Notes: generated by a model not told the origin, from the sequence alone. A stretch of 64,000 nucleotides of DNA from Betaproteobacteria bacterium (GCA_016708825.1 JADJEZ010000023.1:62001-126000), one strand, 5' to 3'. Positions 17,678-27,506 are shown, numbered from the stretch's first letter. Translations and numbers: made by a program.

Positions 17678-18979
17678 AATGGTGGGCGGGATCGTTCTTC
17701 TGGCGCACGCTCGCGGTGCTCGTCATCGCGCTGGTGGCCTCGCAGGCGGCGACCTTCCTGCTCTTTCGCCAGCAGGTGCAGCAGCCGCGCATGGCGATGG
17801 GCATCGGGCAGTTCGTGAGCCACCTGAAGACGATCCACGCGGCCCTGAGCGGCCTGCCGCCGGGTGCGGAGCGCGAGTTCATCGAACGCCTGGCCGAGAA
17901 GGAAGGCATCCGCGTCTTTCCCGCCCAGGGCCACGAGCCGGGCAGGCCCGCGGGCGACCGGCCGGGAATGCGCATGTTCCGCGAGCGCATCAGGGCGCTC
18001 TTCGGGGACGATGCCGAGGTCTTCGTGCGGCCCGGCTCTCCGGGGGAGTTCCGCGTCCGCTTCCGCGCCGCGGGCCGGGAGTACTGGGTGGCGTTCCCGC
18101 GCAACCGCGTCGAACGCGACAACATCGACGCCCTCCTCTACTGGATGCTGGCGGGCGTGGCGATCGCGATCGCCGCCACCGCCCTCATCGCCTGGCGCCT
18201 GAACCGCCCGCTCGCGCGGCTCGCCAAGGCCGCCGAGGACCTGGGCCGGGGCGGCGATCCCGCGCCCGTCCCGGAGAGCGGCCCCTCGGAAGTGCGCGCG
18301 GTGGCGCGCGCCTTCAACCGCATGAAGGAAAGCCTCAAGCACGAGGAGCGCGAGCGCACCACGTTCCTCGCGGGCATCTCCCACGACCTGCGCACGCCCC
18401 TCGCGAGGCTGCGCCTCGACGTCGAGATGCTCGACCAGCGCGTGGAACCCGGCACCCAGCAGGGAATGGTGTCCGACATCGAGGACATGAACGCCATCAT
18501 CGACCAGTTCATCGACTACGCGAGAAGCGAGGCGACGGAAGCCTTCGCCCCGGTGGAACTGTCCGTGCTCGCCCGGGACTGCGCGCGCGCGCGGCGCGCG
18601 CGGGCGCGCGGGTGTCGTGCGAGCTCGCCGAGGCGCCGGTGCTGATGCTGCGCCCGCTCGCCATGCAGCGCCTCGTCGACAACCTCATCCAGAACGCCGT
18701 CCGCCACGGCGGCGGCGAGATCCTCGTGCGCAGACGGCTTCCGGCCGGGAGGCGGCCATTGCCGTCCTCGACCGCGGCCCCGGCATTCCCCCGGGGGACA
18801 TCGAGCGCCTGAAGGAGCCGTTCACGCGCCGCGACGAGGCGAGGAGCGGGCGCTCCGGTGCGGGTCTCGGGCTTGCGATCGTGTCGCGCATCGCCAAGGC
18901 GCACGGGGCGAGATTCGACCTCGCGGCCCGCGAGGGAGGCGGCCTCGTCGCGTCCGTCGCCTTTCCCGTCGTCGCCTGA
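17674..18979 (+). CDS. envZ: EnvZ-type sensor histidine kinase, two frameshifts
   Basis: The N-terminus has a membrane helix (TLAVLVIALVASQAATFLLF), a periplasmic sensor of about 110 residues, a second helix (MLAGVAIAIAATALIAWRL), a HAMP region, and the phospho-acceptor His in FLAGISHDLRTPLARLR. The catalytic domain follows in shifted frames: LVDNLIQNAVRHGGG (N box), LDRGPGIPPGD (G1) and RSGAGLGLAIVSRIAKAHG (G2). Shifts lie in the GCGCGC tract near 18585-18612 and near 18735. The gene is translationally coupled to ompR. Confidence 0.88.
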
Positions 18980-19029
18980 GCCGGGGTGCACCGGGTGGTA
19001 AAATCCACGCCACTTTCCGAGGAATTCCC

Positions 19030-19182
19030 ATGACCGTATGCCCCATCGCGATCGTCGCCGGCTGCAAGAAGTGCCCCGCTTTTTCCGTCTGCCCCCTGAA
19101 GGCGGTGATCGGGGACCAGCCCAAGCCCGGCAAGGAAGCGCCGGCGAAATCCCCGGCTGGCGCGAAGAAGCGGACACGCTGA
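19030..19182 (+). CDS. Tiny Cys-rich conserved protein
   Basis: A 50-residue protein begins MTVCPIAIVAGCKKCPAFSV and continues CPLKAVIGD, then a Lys/Pro/Ala tail. It has four cysteines with a CxxC centre (C-x7-C-x2-C-x5-C), which suggests a small metal or Fe-S site. GAGGAA lies six bases before the ATG. A TAAAAT sequence about 20 bases upstream may be a -10 box. It is an independent gene between envZ and a secreted protein. No function is known to me. Confidence 0.7.
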   Translation: MTVCPIAIVAGCKKCPAFSVCPLKAVIGDQPKPGKEAPAKSPAGAKKRTR

Positions 19183-19261
19183 AGCGCAAGCGGTCAACGG
19201 CACCCCGCCGGGAGGCGTTGGTGATAGGGTAGGACCAGCATCCGCGCACCCCGGAGGCCCC

Positions 19262-19852
19262 ATGAGCCCGAAGCGCACCGCACTGCTCGCCTGCCTGGCC
19301 GCAACGGCCCTGGCCGGTATCCCCGAAACCCCCGCCGCACCCACTGCGCAACTTCAGGGCGCAGCACTCGCCCCGTCTCGCCACGGCGGCGCCTCGATCT
19401 CGCCTCGAGGGTCCGCGCGACCGTCCCATGCCGGCGGCCATCGGCCCGCCACCTCGGGACGGTGGCACCGGGGCCATGGGGGCCATTGGCGCCATTCGGA
19501 CTGGGCGTGGGGCCTGGGCCTCGCGATCGGCTTGCCCTGGGCGCTGGGCTGGTACGAGCCCCACTGGGGCCCCGCCTATTACCCCCCTTACGCCTATGGT
19601 CCCGTGTACCGCAGCTACAGCCAGGCGTGCGAGGAGGACGAGGATTGCTGGCGGGAGCGCCTGTCGCGCAGCGAGCCCGCGCCGCCCACCACGGAAGTGG
19701 CCCCGGCAGCCCCCGGCGAGGAAGGCGGCGGGCCCACGCAGCGCCCGCTGCACCTCAACTACTGCGACTCGGCCCGCGCCTGGTTCCCGCACGTGCGCAC
19801 CTGCGCGAGCGGCTGGCGGCTCGTGCTGCCCGACTACGGCCCGGGGCGCTGA
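19262..19852 (+). CDS. Secreted Gly/His/Tyr-rich hypothetical protein
   Basis: This 196-residue product has a signal peptide (ALLACLAATALAGIPETPAA), a His/Gly/Arg-rich middle (RWHRGHGGHWRHSDWAWG), a Tyr/Pro segment (YYPPYAYGPVYR), a short Cys pair (CEEDEDCW) and a C-terminal part LNYCDSARAWFPHVRTCASG that recurs in many proteobacterial exported proteins. The two C-terminal Cys may pair. Its stop is immediately adjacent to the stop of the convergent helicase gene (TGATCA). Confidence 0.7.
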   Translation: MSPKRTALLACLAATALAGIPETPAAPTAQLQGAALAPSRHGGASISPRGSARPSHAGGHRPATSGRWHRGHGGHWRHSDWAWGLGLAIGLPWALGWYEPHWGPAYYPPYAYGPVYRSYSQACEEDEDCWRERLSRSEPAPPTTEVAPAAPGEEGGGPTQRPLHLNYCDSARAWFPHVRTCASGWRLVLPDYGPGR

Positions 19853-21742
19853 TCAGCGCGGCGCGGCGGGCGGCAGCGCCCGCCAGATGCGCTTGCCGTA
19901 GGGCTTCGTCACCAGTCGCGGGTCGCAGATCATCAGCACGCCGAGGTCGGTCTCGTCGCGGATCAGGCGCCCGGCGCCCTGCTTCAGGGCGATCACCGCG
20001 CGGGGAACCTGGTAGTCCATGAAGGCGTTCCCGCCGGCGCGGTTGATCTGCTCGATGCGCGCGGCCAGGACCGGGTCGTCCGGAGGATTGAAGGGCAGCT
20101 TGTCGATGACCACGAGGGAGAGCGCCCCGCCTTTCACGTCCACGCCCTCCCAGAACGACTGGCTGCCGACGAGGATCGCATTCGCCGTGCCGCGAAAACG
20201 CTCGAGCAGTTCGTTCTTTCCCGCCGTGCCCTGGAGGTAGACCGGCCAGTCGAGCCCCGAGCCCGCGAGCTTCTCCTTCAGGCGCAGGTGCCCGGCCTCC
20301 ATCGCACGCAGGCTGGTGAAGAGCAGGAAGGCACGCCCGCCCGCGGCTTCGATGACCGGATAGGTCGCGTCGATCACGGCCTCGGTGTAGCCGGGGCTGT
20401 TGGGCTCCGGCAGGCCCTCGGGTACGTAGAGCAGGGCCTGGCTGCCGAAGTCGTAGGGGCTCTCCCAATGCCGGGTCGCCGCTTCGGCCAGGCCCAGTTC
20501 CGACTGGAAATGGCGGAAATCGCCGCCCACCGAAAGGGTGGCCGAGGTGAAGATCCAGGAACGCTTCCCGTCCGCGACCTGCTGCGCGAAGATCGGGCCG
20601 ACGTCGAGCGGCGTGCGGTTGAAGACCGCCGATTGGGCGTAGGCCTCGACCCAGCGCACCGCACCTTCCCCGCCTTCCCCGCGCCAGTCGGCGATGGCCT
20701 CGCGAAGCTGCGTGGCGCGCGCATGCGCGTTGCGAAGCTCGTCGCCGCGCTCGGCCTGCGCCGCGAGGTGCTCGCCCAGCGCGCCGAGCTTTTCGTCCAC
20801 CGCGTCCAGCGCCCGCCCGAGTTCCCCGTTGGCGGCGAGCTGCGCGGCGCCGAAGCGGCCCGTCCCGGTGCCGAGCGCGATGCGCACGTCGCGCGCGGCG
20901 CGGTCCGCCTCCTGCGCAGCCTCCCCGATGGCGGGGCTTTCCTTCGCGTGCAGCAGTTGCGCGGCGCGCGCATCGCGCGCGAGCTCGACCACCTGCGCCG
21001 TCGACACCGATTGCCCGAAGAAGAGCCTGGCGAGGTCCGGCAGGTGATGCGCCTCGTCGAAGACGATCGTGTTCGCGCTGGGCAGGAGGTCCATCACGCC
21101 CTCGTCGCGCAGCACGACGTCGGCGAAGAAGAGGTGATGGTTCACGACCACGAGGTCGGCGTCGTTGGCCGCCTTGCGGGCCTTCATCACGAAGCAGTCC
21201 TCGTAATGGCGGCACTTCGAGCCCAGGCAGTTCTCCCGCGTCGACGTCGCGCGCGCCCAGGCCGCGGAGAACTCCGGCACCTCCAGGCACTCGGCCTTAT
21301 CCCCCGACGACGAGCGGCCGGCGAAGCGCGCGATCGCGTGGATGTCCTTCGCCTCCTCCCGCGACGCGAACAGGCCGCCCGCCGCGGATTCCTCGACGTG
21401 GTGCAGGCAGACGTAGTTCGCGCGACCCTTGAGGAGTGCGAGCGTGGCGGGCACACCCAGGGTCTCGCGCACCAGCGGCAGGTCGCGGTGGAAGAGCTGG
21501 TCCTGGAGCGTCTTGGTGCCGGTGGAGACGATGACGCGCCCGCCCGCGATGAGCGCCGGGGCGAGGTAGGCGAAGGTCTTGCCCGTTCCGGTGCCGGCTT
21601 CCGCGATCAGCACGCCCGAGGACTCGATGGCGGCGAGCACGGCCTCGGCGAATTCGAGCTGCTGCGCGCGCACGCGCCAGCCCGCGAGGGCGCGCTCGAA
21701 AGTGCCGCCGGCGGCGAAATGGCGCGCGAGGTCGATCGTCAC
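19853..21742 (-). CDS. dinG: DinG/YoaA-type Fe-S ATP-dependent DNA helicase
   Basis: This superfamily 2, XPD-like 5'-3' helicase of 629 residues shows the Walker A motif (EAGTGTGKTFAYLAP), four Fe-S cluster cysteines (YVCLHH region, then NCLGSKCRHYEDC), the DEAH box (IVFDEAHHLPDLA), motif III (WIFTSATLS) and motif VI (QGAGRLIRDETD). GTG 21742 is selected because it overlaps the stop of the upstream permease as GTGA. It acts on structured or damaged DNA. It is intact. Confidence 0.9.
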   Translation of the reverse strand: MTIDLARHFAAGGTFERALAGWRVRAQQLEFAEAVLAAIESSGVLIAEAGTGTGKTFAYLAPALIAGGRVIVSTGTKTLQDQLFHRDLPLVRETLGVPATLALLKGRANYVCLHHVEESAAGGLFASREEAKDIHAIARFAGRSSSGDKAECLEVPEFSAAWARATSTRENCLGSKCRHYEDCFVMKARKAANDADLVVVNHHLFFADVVLRDEGVMDLLPSANTIVFDEAHHLPDLARLFFGQSVSTAQVVELARDARAAQLLHAKESPAIGEAAQEADRAARDVRIALGTGTGRFGAAQLAANGELGRALDAVDEKLGALGEHLAAQAERGDELRNAHARATQLREAIADWRGEGGEGAVRWVEAYAQSAVFNRTPLDVGPIFAQQVADGKRSWIFTSATLSVGGDFRHFQSELGLAEAATRHWESPYDFGSQALLYVPEGLPEPNSPGYTEAVIDATYPVIEAAGGRAFLLFTSLRAMEAGHLRLKEKLAGSGLDWPVYLQGTAGKNELLERFRGTANAILVGSQSFWEGVDVKGGALSLVVIDKLPFNPPDDPVLAARIEQINRAGGNAFMDYQVPRAVIALKQGAGRLIRDETDLGVLMICDPRLVTKPYGKRIWRALPPAAPR

Positions 21743-22916
21743 GAACGGCCGAACACGATGCGCTCGTCGCGCAGCAGCCTCGCCACCGCCGCCACCGCCG
21801 CGACCGCGAGCCCCAGGCAAACTGCCGCGGGCACGAAGGGGCATCCCAGGCCGAGAGGCCGTCGCCGCGCAGGATGCGCGTGAGCGCCATGAGCTGGCCC
21901 AGGGCCGGAACGGCGGCCTGCCAGGGGGCCTCGCGGGCGCCGCTGAACATCACGACGAGCGGCACGAAGGTCACCGCCGTCGCGAGGTAGCTCACGTACG
22001 TCTGCGCCTCCCGGTACGTGCGTCCGAAGGTGGAAATGAGCATCTGCGCAGCCGAGGTGAGCGCGGCCAGGGGCACCACCACGGCGACGAAGAGTGCGAA
22101 CTCGGGCCAGCCGAACTGCAACAGCGCCGGGAGCTTGCGTTGCGCGAAGAGCAGCGCCGCGGCGAGGAACCCGGCCAGTGTGACGAGCGCCACCGTGGCC
22201 GCGCTCGCCCAGGCCGCGAGCCACTTGCCCACGGCGAACACCGCTGTCGGTACCGGATGGGCAAGCAGCGGCTCGAGGGACCCGCGCTCGCGCTCGCCGG
22301 CCGTCGCGTCGATCGCGAGGGTCATGCCGCCCAGCAGCGGCGCGAGGATGGCGAACATCGGAATGATGAACAGCAGCACGGCTCCCCTCTGGCGCGGCGT
22401 GGCCGCGTTGATGCGATCGACCCGGACGCTCTCGTTGAGCGAGGGGCTCACCCCGCGCGCCATGAGGCGAAGCTGCGCGGTCTCGCGGTTGAAGGCGTCG
22501 AGCAGGCGCTCGGACTGGCGAATGGCCGGGGAGGATTCTGTGCGCGAATTGTCGTAGACCAGCTCGACGCGCGCGTCCTCGTGGGCAAGCCAGCGCTCGT
22601 GGAAGCCGGCGGGGACGACGATCACCGCGTCGAGGCGCCCCTCCTTCACGCGAGCGGCGTAATCCTCCGGGGCCCGCTCCATCTCAACGTCGGCGCGCTG
22701 CAGGAAGTTGACGAGCGCCGGCGCGTGCTCCGCGCCCACCATGCGCACCTTGAGCGTGGCGGCGCGCTCCTCGAGGCCGGAGACGAACTGGGCCACCAGC
22801 ACGAGCGTCACCGGGCCGGTCACGACGGAGGCCACGAGCACCATGAGGGCCGTGCGCCGGTCGCGCAGGGCGTCGCGGACCTCCTTGGCGAAGACGGTGA
22901 ACACGCGGCCTATCAC
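21739..22916 (-). CDS. NatB-type ABC-2 exporter permease, one frameshift
   Basis: The product starts VIGRVFTVFAKEVRDALRDR, a typical NatB/ABC-2 N-terminus, with one helix, a periplasmic domain of about 150 residues, then five helices (LFIIPMFAILAPLLGGMTLA and following), with ERERGSLEPLLAHPV between helices. Near 21845 the frame shifts. The correct end, AVCLGLAVAAVAAVARLLRD, lies in another frame and stops at 21739. The GTG start overlaps the ATPase stop. Substrate could be Na+ or a small drug. Confidence 0.82.
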
Positions 22917-23647
22917 GGCGCGGCCTCGGCCGCGGGCCCGGAGAGCCGCACGAAGGCCTCCTCGAGATCCTCGCATCCCGCCTGCTCGCGAAGCGCCGCG
23001 GGCGATCCGGCCGCCGACACGACTCCCCGGGAGACGATCACGATCTCGTCGCAGAGTGCCGCAACCTCCTGCATCACGTGGCTCGAGAAGAGGACGCACT
23101 TGCCCGCCTCGCGCAGCCTGCGCACCGCATCGCGAAGGCTGCGCGTGGTCATCACGTCCAGGCCGTTGGTGGGCTCGTCCAGGATCACGTTCGGAGGGTC
23201 GTGCACCAGCGCCCGGGCGATGGCGACCTTCATGCGCTCGCCCTGCGAGAAGCCCTCGGTGCGCCGGTCCAGCAGCGCCTCGAGCTCCAGCAGCGCGGCG
23301 AGCCGGCCGATCGACTCTCCCACCTGCGCGCGCGACATCCCGCGCAGGTCGCCGTAGTACGCGATGTTCTCCCGCGCCGTGAGCCGCGCGTAGAGCCCGC
23401 GTGCATCGGAGAGCGCGCCGATCCGCGCCCGCACCGCGAGCGGTTCCCGCGCCGCGTCGATGCCGTCTACCCGCACCGTCCCCGCCGTGGGCGCGAGCAG
23501 CGTGGACACGACCCGCAGCGTCGTGGTCTTGCCGGCGCCGTTGGGACCCAGGAGCCCCGTGACCCGCCCGTCGGCCGCCGTGAACGAGACCTTGCGCACG
23601 GCCGGCACGGCGCCGAAGTGCTTGGCGAGGCCCTCGATGGCGATCAT
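22913..23647 (-). CDS. NatA-type ABC exporter ATP-binding protein
   Basis: The 244-residue ATPase has Walker A GLLGPNGAGKTTTLR, Q-loop region, signature FSQGERMKVAIARALVH, Walker B VILDEPTNGLDV and switch His in LFSSHVMQEV. These are typical of NatA/CcmA-like drug or sodium exporters. ATG 23647 overlaps the stop of the upstream hydrolase (ATGA), and its own stop overlaps the permease start. It forms a coupled pair with the permease. Confidence 0.9.
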   Translation of the reverse strand: MIAIEGLAKHFGAVPAVRKVSFTAADGRVTGLLGPNGAGKTTTLRVVSTLLAPTAGTVRVDGIDAAREPLAVRARIGALSDARGLYARLTARENIAYYGDLRGMSRAQVGESIGRLAALLELEALLDRRTEGFSQGERMKVAIARALVHDPPNVILDEPTNGLDVMTTRSLRDAVRRLREAGKCVLFSSHVMQEVAALCDEIVIVSRGVVSAAGSPAALREQAGCEDLEEAFVRLSGPAAEAAP

Positions 23648-25090
23648 GGCGCCGCGCCCACGGGCAGCATGAAGAGCGGGCGCGGGATCCGGGCGAGGCA
23701 GGCTCCGTCCAGCAGCACCGCATCGGCTCCCCGGATGAATTGCTCGATCAGGCGCGGCGCGCAACCGTGCCCGCTCACGCCGTGGGACAGGTGGGGCGCG
23801 ACCAGGTGCCGGGCGCGGGGAAAGCGCGCGGCGACCGCCTCTCCGTAGCGGGGCGGCGTGGCCGGGTCGATGCCGCCGGAGAGCACCAGCACCGGCACGT
23901 CGGCGCTGACGGGCTCGTAGTAGTCGGCGGGCAGCGTCGCGCGCGGCCAGTGCCGGCAGGCGCGCAGGAAATCGCTTACGAGCGCGTGGCCGAAGAAGCC
24001 GTGCGCGGCGCGCGCGAGATCCTCGGGCGTGATGAGCGGCACGTCCTCGGAGCAGAGGACCGACAGGTGCAGGCCAACCGAAAGGTTCTCCGACACGTCC
24101 TGCGTGAATTCCAGGTTCTGGGCGAGCAGCGGGTTGAAGTCCCCCTCGGCGGCCCGCGTGATGGCGAGCGGCAGGAGGCTCGCCAGGGTGGGGGGCGTAG
24201 AGCGGGCGAAAGAGCCCCGAAAGGAACACGCCCTGCGTCACGCGCACTTCCTGCGGCTCGCCGGTTACCGGGTCGGTGATCGCGACCCGCTCGACTCTCC
24301 TGGCCAGGTGGTCGCGCAGGCGGCTCACGTCCTGCCGCAGGCCCGGGTAAGCCCTGCGGCAACCAGGCTCGGCGTCGCAATCGCGGAAGAGCCGGTCGAC
24401 CGCAGCCTCGCCGTCGGCCACGAAGGACAGCGGCAGCTTCATGTCCATGGGTGCGACGCCGTCGAGCGTGGCCGTGCGCACGCGCGCCGGATGCCGGCGG
24501 ATGAACTCGAGCGCCATGCGCGTACCGTAGGAGCCGCCCCACAGGTTCACGCTGCCGTAGCCGAGCGCCGAGCACCTCGTCCAGGTCGGCGACGGCCGTG
24601 GTCGTGGCGTAGTGACGGGGTCGGCATCGAGTGCCGCAGGCACTCCTGCACCATTTTCTCGGGCAGCACGTCCTCGAACGCGGCCTGCAGCCCGGCCTTC
24701 CCGTCGTCCTCGCATTCCAGCGGATGGGAGCCTCCGGTGCCGCGCTGGTCGATGAGCACGATGTCGCGCGCGTCGTTCAGCCGCGAGAAGAGCACGGCCA
24801 CCTGGGAGGCGAGCGCTATGGCGCCTTGCCCTGGCCCGCCCGCCAGGACCACGATCGGATCCGGTTCGATGGCACGGCGACGCGCGGGGACCACCGCCAC
24901 GCGGATCGCGATGCGACGCCCTTCGCGGCGAACGCGGTCCTCCCACCTCGTGGCTGCCGCACAGCACGGCCCGCTCGAGGCCGGGAAGCCGGCACTCGGC
25001 GAGCTTCAGGGAGCCGCGTCCGGTTTCGGGGGCGGGAGTGCAGGAGGCAACGGCGAGGGTCGCCGCCGCCAGGAGGAATCGCGCAAGCAA
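23644..25090 (-). CDS. Alpha/beta-hydrolase lipoprotein (S33 peptidase-like), about four frameshifts
   Basis: The N-terminus (LLARFLLAAATLAVASCTP, from TTG 25090) is a lipoprotein signal with lipobox Cys. Later segments in different frames give the oxyanion motif VVLAGGPGQGA, LIDQRGTGGSHPL, the nucleophile elbow NLWGGSYGTRMAL, the acid-bearing LVLSGGIDPATPP and the catalytic His in PHLSHGVSGHGC. Shifts lie near 24945, 24650, 24575 and 24195. The set matches TAP-like or proline-iminopeptidase-like hydrolases of about 480 residues. It heads a coupled operon with the NatAB-type exporter and dinG. Confidence 0.78.
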
Positions 25091-25153
25091 GTGCAGGTCG
25101 CCAGGGCGTCGGGAGAGCGCGAAGTATAGCCGTTAGACGCTACCATCCCGGAC

Positions 25154-25771
25154 ATGGCCGCACACGAGTTTCCGCGCTCCGATCCGGCGTCGCCCGATTT
25201 CTGGGAAATGCGCTACCGGGCGGCCTTCACGCCCTGGGACGCGGGCGCGGTGCCCGCGCAGCTTCGCGAGCACGTCGCGCGCAGGCCCCCGCAGGGCCCG
25301 GTGCTGGTGCCTGGATGCGGCTCGGGGCACGACGTCCGGTTCCTCGCGCAGTCGGGCCTCGACGTGCTCGGGATCGACTTCAGCCCCGCGGCGCTCGCTG
25401 CCGCCCTTCCCGTCCTCGGCCCTTTCGCCGATCGCGTGCGCGAGGCCGATTTCTTCGCCTCGAATCTCGCGCGGCCGTGGGCCATGGTCTACGAACGGGC
25501 CTTTCTCTGCGCGCTTCCACGCGGTCTCTGGGAGCCGTGGGCGGCGCGCGTGGCCGGGCTTCTCGTCCCCGGGGCCGTTCTCGCGGGCTACTTTTACCTG
25601 GATGCGGGCGAGCGCGGCCCGCCGTTCCCGCTGCACGGGCAGGACGAACTCGACCGGCTTCTCGCGCCATCGTTCGAGAAGACCGTGGACCTCGCGGTGC
25701 CGGACTCGATCGATGTCTTTGCCGGCAAGGAGCGCTGGCAGGTCTGGGAACGCCGCGGGACTGCGCGATAG
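25154..25771 (+). CDS. TPMT-family class I SAM methyltransferase
   Basis: This 205-residue cytosolic protein has the SAM-binding motif PVLVPGCGSGHDVRFLAQ and an acidic residue in LGIDFSPAAL. The start motif DFWEMRYRAAFTPWDAG is characteristic of thiopurine S-methyltransferase-like proteins, and YERAFLCALPRGLW follows. Family members methylate thiols, selenols or related small nucleophiles. It is a single gene divergent from the hydrolase operon. Confidence 0.82.
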   Translation: MAAHEFPRSDPASPDFWEMRYRAAFTPWDAGAVPAQLREHVARRPPQGPVLVPGCGSGHDVRFLAQSGLDVLGIDFSPAALAAALPVLGPFADRVREADFFASNLARPWAMVYERAFLCALPRGLWEPWAARVAGLLVPGAVLAGYFYLDAGERGPPFPLHGQDELDRLLAPSFEKTVDLAVPDSIDVFAGKERWQVWERRGTAR

Positions 25772-25794
25772 GTCGCGGATTTCCCGCGCTTCGC

Positions 25795-26547
25795 CTACGC
25801 GAGGCTCGTGCCGGGCCGGCCGATGAACCAGCCTTGCGCGAGGGCGATGCCGATCCTGCGTGCCACCCGGAAATCCTCGACGCCCTCGACTCCCTCGGCG
25901 ATCACCTGCGAGCCGCTGCGACGCGCGATGTGCTGGATGGAGCGCAGGAACTGGCGCTTGACCGCGTCCCGGGCAATGCCGCGCACGAAGTGCTTGTCGG
26001 CCTTCACGAACTCCGGGCGCAGCTCGGACCACAGGCGCAGCGTCGAAAAACCCTCGCCGAGATCGTCGAGCGCCACGCGAAACCCCATGGAGCGATAGAG
26101 CAGGAGCGACTCGCGCAGGTGCCCGAGGTCGATAGCGGGGAAATCCTCGGTCAGTTCGATCACCATGCTCGCGGGGCGCAGTTCCAGGTCCTCGAGGAAG
26201 CGCCTCGCGCGGGCCGGATCGAACCCCGGACGCTGCACGAGGCGCGGCGACATGTTGAGGAAAAGCAGGCCCCGCGAGCCTTGCGCGGAGAACGACCGCA
26301 GCGTCTCCTGGATGCAGATGACCGCGAGCTGCTCGTAGCATCCCGTCTCTCGCGCGGCGGCGAAGAGCGCGGTCGGGGACTCGAGCCAGCTTCCGGCGGG
26401 GCCGCGCACCAGCGCCTCGTGGCCCACGATGCCGCCATCGCCCAGCGCGAGGATCGGCTGGAAGACCACGACGATCGCCCGGTCCTCGAGGACCTCCCCC
26501 AGCCGCAGCGCGCCGGCCGGCACCGCTAACGCTTCCTGCGTCTTCAT
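25795..26547 (-). CDS. EAL-domain cyclic-di-GMP phosphodiesterase
   Basis: This 250-residue protein is essentially a single EAL domain. The motif is GHEALVRGP, and the other catalytic residues are present: Asn in FLNMSP, Glu in VIELTED, the Asp pair in VALDDLGEGFS, Lys in FVKADKHF, Glu in IAEGVE and Gln in AQGWFIGRP. It is therefore likely active in hydrolysing c-di-GMP. No sensor domain or membrane helix is attached. Confidence 0.87.
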   Translation of the reverse strand: MKTQEALAVPAGALRLGEVLEDRAIVVVFQPILALGDGGIVGHEALVRGPAGSWLESPTALFAAARETGCYEQLAVICIQETLRSFSAQGSRGLLFLNMSPRLVQRPGFDPARARRFLEDLELRPASMVIELTEDFPAIDLGHLRESLLLYRSMGFRVALDDLGEGFSTLRLWSELRPEFVKADKHFVRGIARDAVKRQFLRSIQHIARRSGSQVIAEGVEGVEDFRVARRIGIALAQGWFIGRPGTSLA

Positions 26548-26601
26548 GGTGGGGTTCGCCGCTGCGGCGCGCCGTGTCGATCCGTGCGGCGCGCCGGGTG
26601 A

Positions 26602-27432
26602 TCAGGCCACGCCGTGCTTGCGGAACCAGTCGAGGAGGCGCTTCCAGCCGTCGTCGGCCGCCTCCTTGCGGTAGCTCGGCCGATAGTCCGCGTGGAAGGC
26701 GTGAGGCATTCCCGGATAGGTGTGGATCTCGGACTTCTTGCCGGCAGCCTTGAGGGCGGCACGCATCTTGTCCACGGTGTCGTTCGGGATGCCGCCGTCG
26801 GCACCTCCGTAGAGACCGAGGACGGGCGCGTTGATGTCGCTCACGAGGTCGATCGGATGCTTCGGCGACAACTCGCTCGCCTGCCCCACGACTCGGCCGT
26901 ACCAGGCCACGCCCGCCATCACGTCCTGGTTGTGCGCCGCGTAGAGCCACGTGACGCGCCCGCCCCAGCAGAAGCCGGTGATGGCGAGCTTCGCCGGGTT
27001 GCCGCCGTGCTTCGCGGCCCAGCCTGCGGCCGCGTCGAGGTCGGACATCACCTGCGCATCGGTCACCTTCGCGACGATGGGGCGGATCTGGTCGATGTCG
27101 TCGAGCTTCGACAGGTCGCCCTGGCGTGCGAACATCTCCGGGGCGATGGCGAGGTAGCCCGCCTTCGCGAAACGACGGCACACATCCTTGATGTGCTCGT
27201 GCACGCCGAAGATCTCGTGGACGACGAGCACCGTCGGGAGGTTCTTCCCGCCCGCGGGCATCGCGCGATAGGCGGGGATCTCCCCGTCCTTCGCGGCGAT
27301 CTTCACCTCGCCCGCCGTGAGTCCCCGCGAGTCGGTCGTGATCTGGGTGGACGCGGCCACGCTGGTCATGACGAATTCCCTCCTCGTGAATCGGGTCTTC
27401 GGTTCGAAGTTGATGAAATCGGGGTTGCGCAT
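26602..27432 (-). CDS. Dienelactone hydrolase family protein
   Basis: This 276-residue alpha/beta hydrolase has a Cys nucleophile in ITGFCWGGRVTW, an acid in LYGGADGGIP, a His in PGMPHAFHADYRP, and the HEIFG motif typical of dienelactone hydrolase. The N-terminus (RFTRREFVMTSVAAST) resembles a Tat twin-arginine leader whose hydrophobic part is short. The protein could be exported or may have lost that signal. An internal ATG (MTSVAAST) is an alternative start. It follows dksA and a terminator. Confidence 0.85.
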   Translation of the reverse strand: MRNPDFINFEPKTRFTRREFVMTSVAASTQITTDSRGLTAGEVKIAAKDGEIPAYRAMPAGGKNLPTVLVVHEIFGVHEHIKDVCRRFAKAGYLAIAPEMFARQGDLSKLDDIDQIRPIVAKVTDAQVMSDLDAAAGWAAKHGGNPAKLAITGFCWGGRVTWLYAAHNQDVMAGVAWYGRVVGQASELSPKHPIDLVSDINAPVLGLYGGADGGIPNDTVDKMRAALKAAGKKSEIHTYPGMPHAFHADYRPSYRKEAADDGWKRLLDWFRKHGVA

Positions 27433-27506
27433 GAGCTTCTCTTGGGGGGGGTCGCGGTTGCTGCAGACGAGCCGGCGACCATCCTACGGCGGCCGCAGAA
27501 AGGAAA

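Noticed and set aside
18584..18612. GCGCGC tract considered as a repeat element
   Set aside because: It is a short GC-rich run within envZ that probably caused the frameshift; no repeat unit structure is present.
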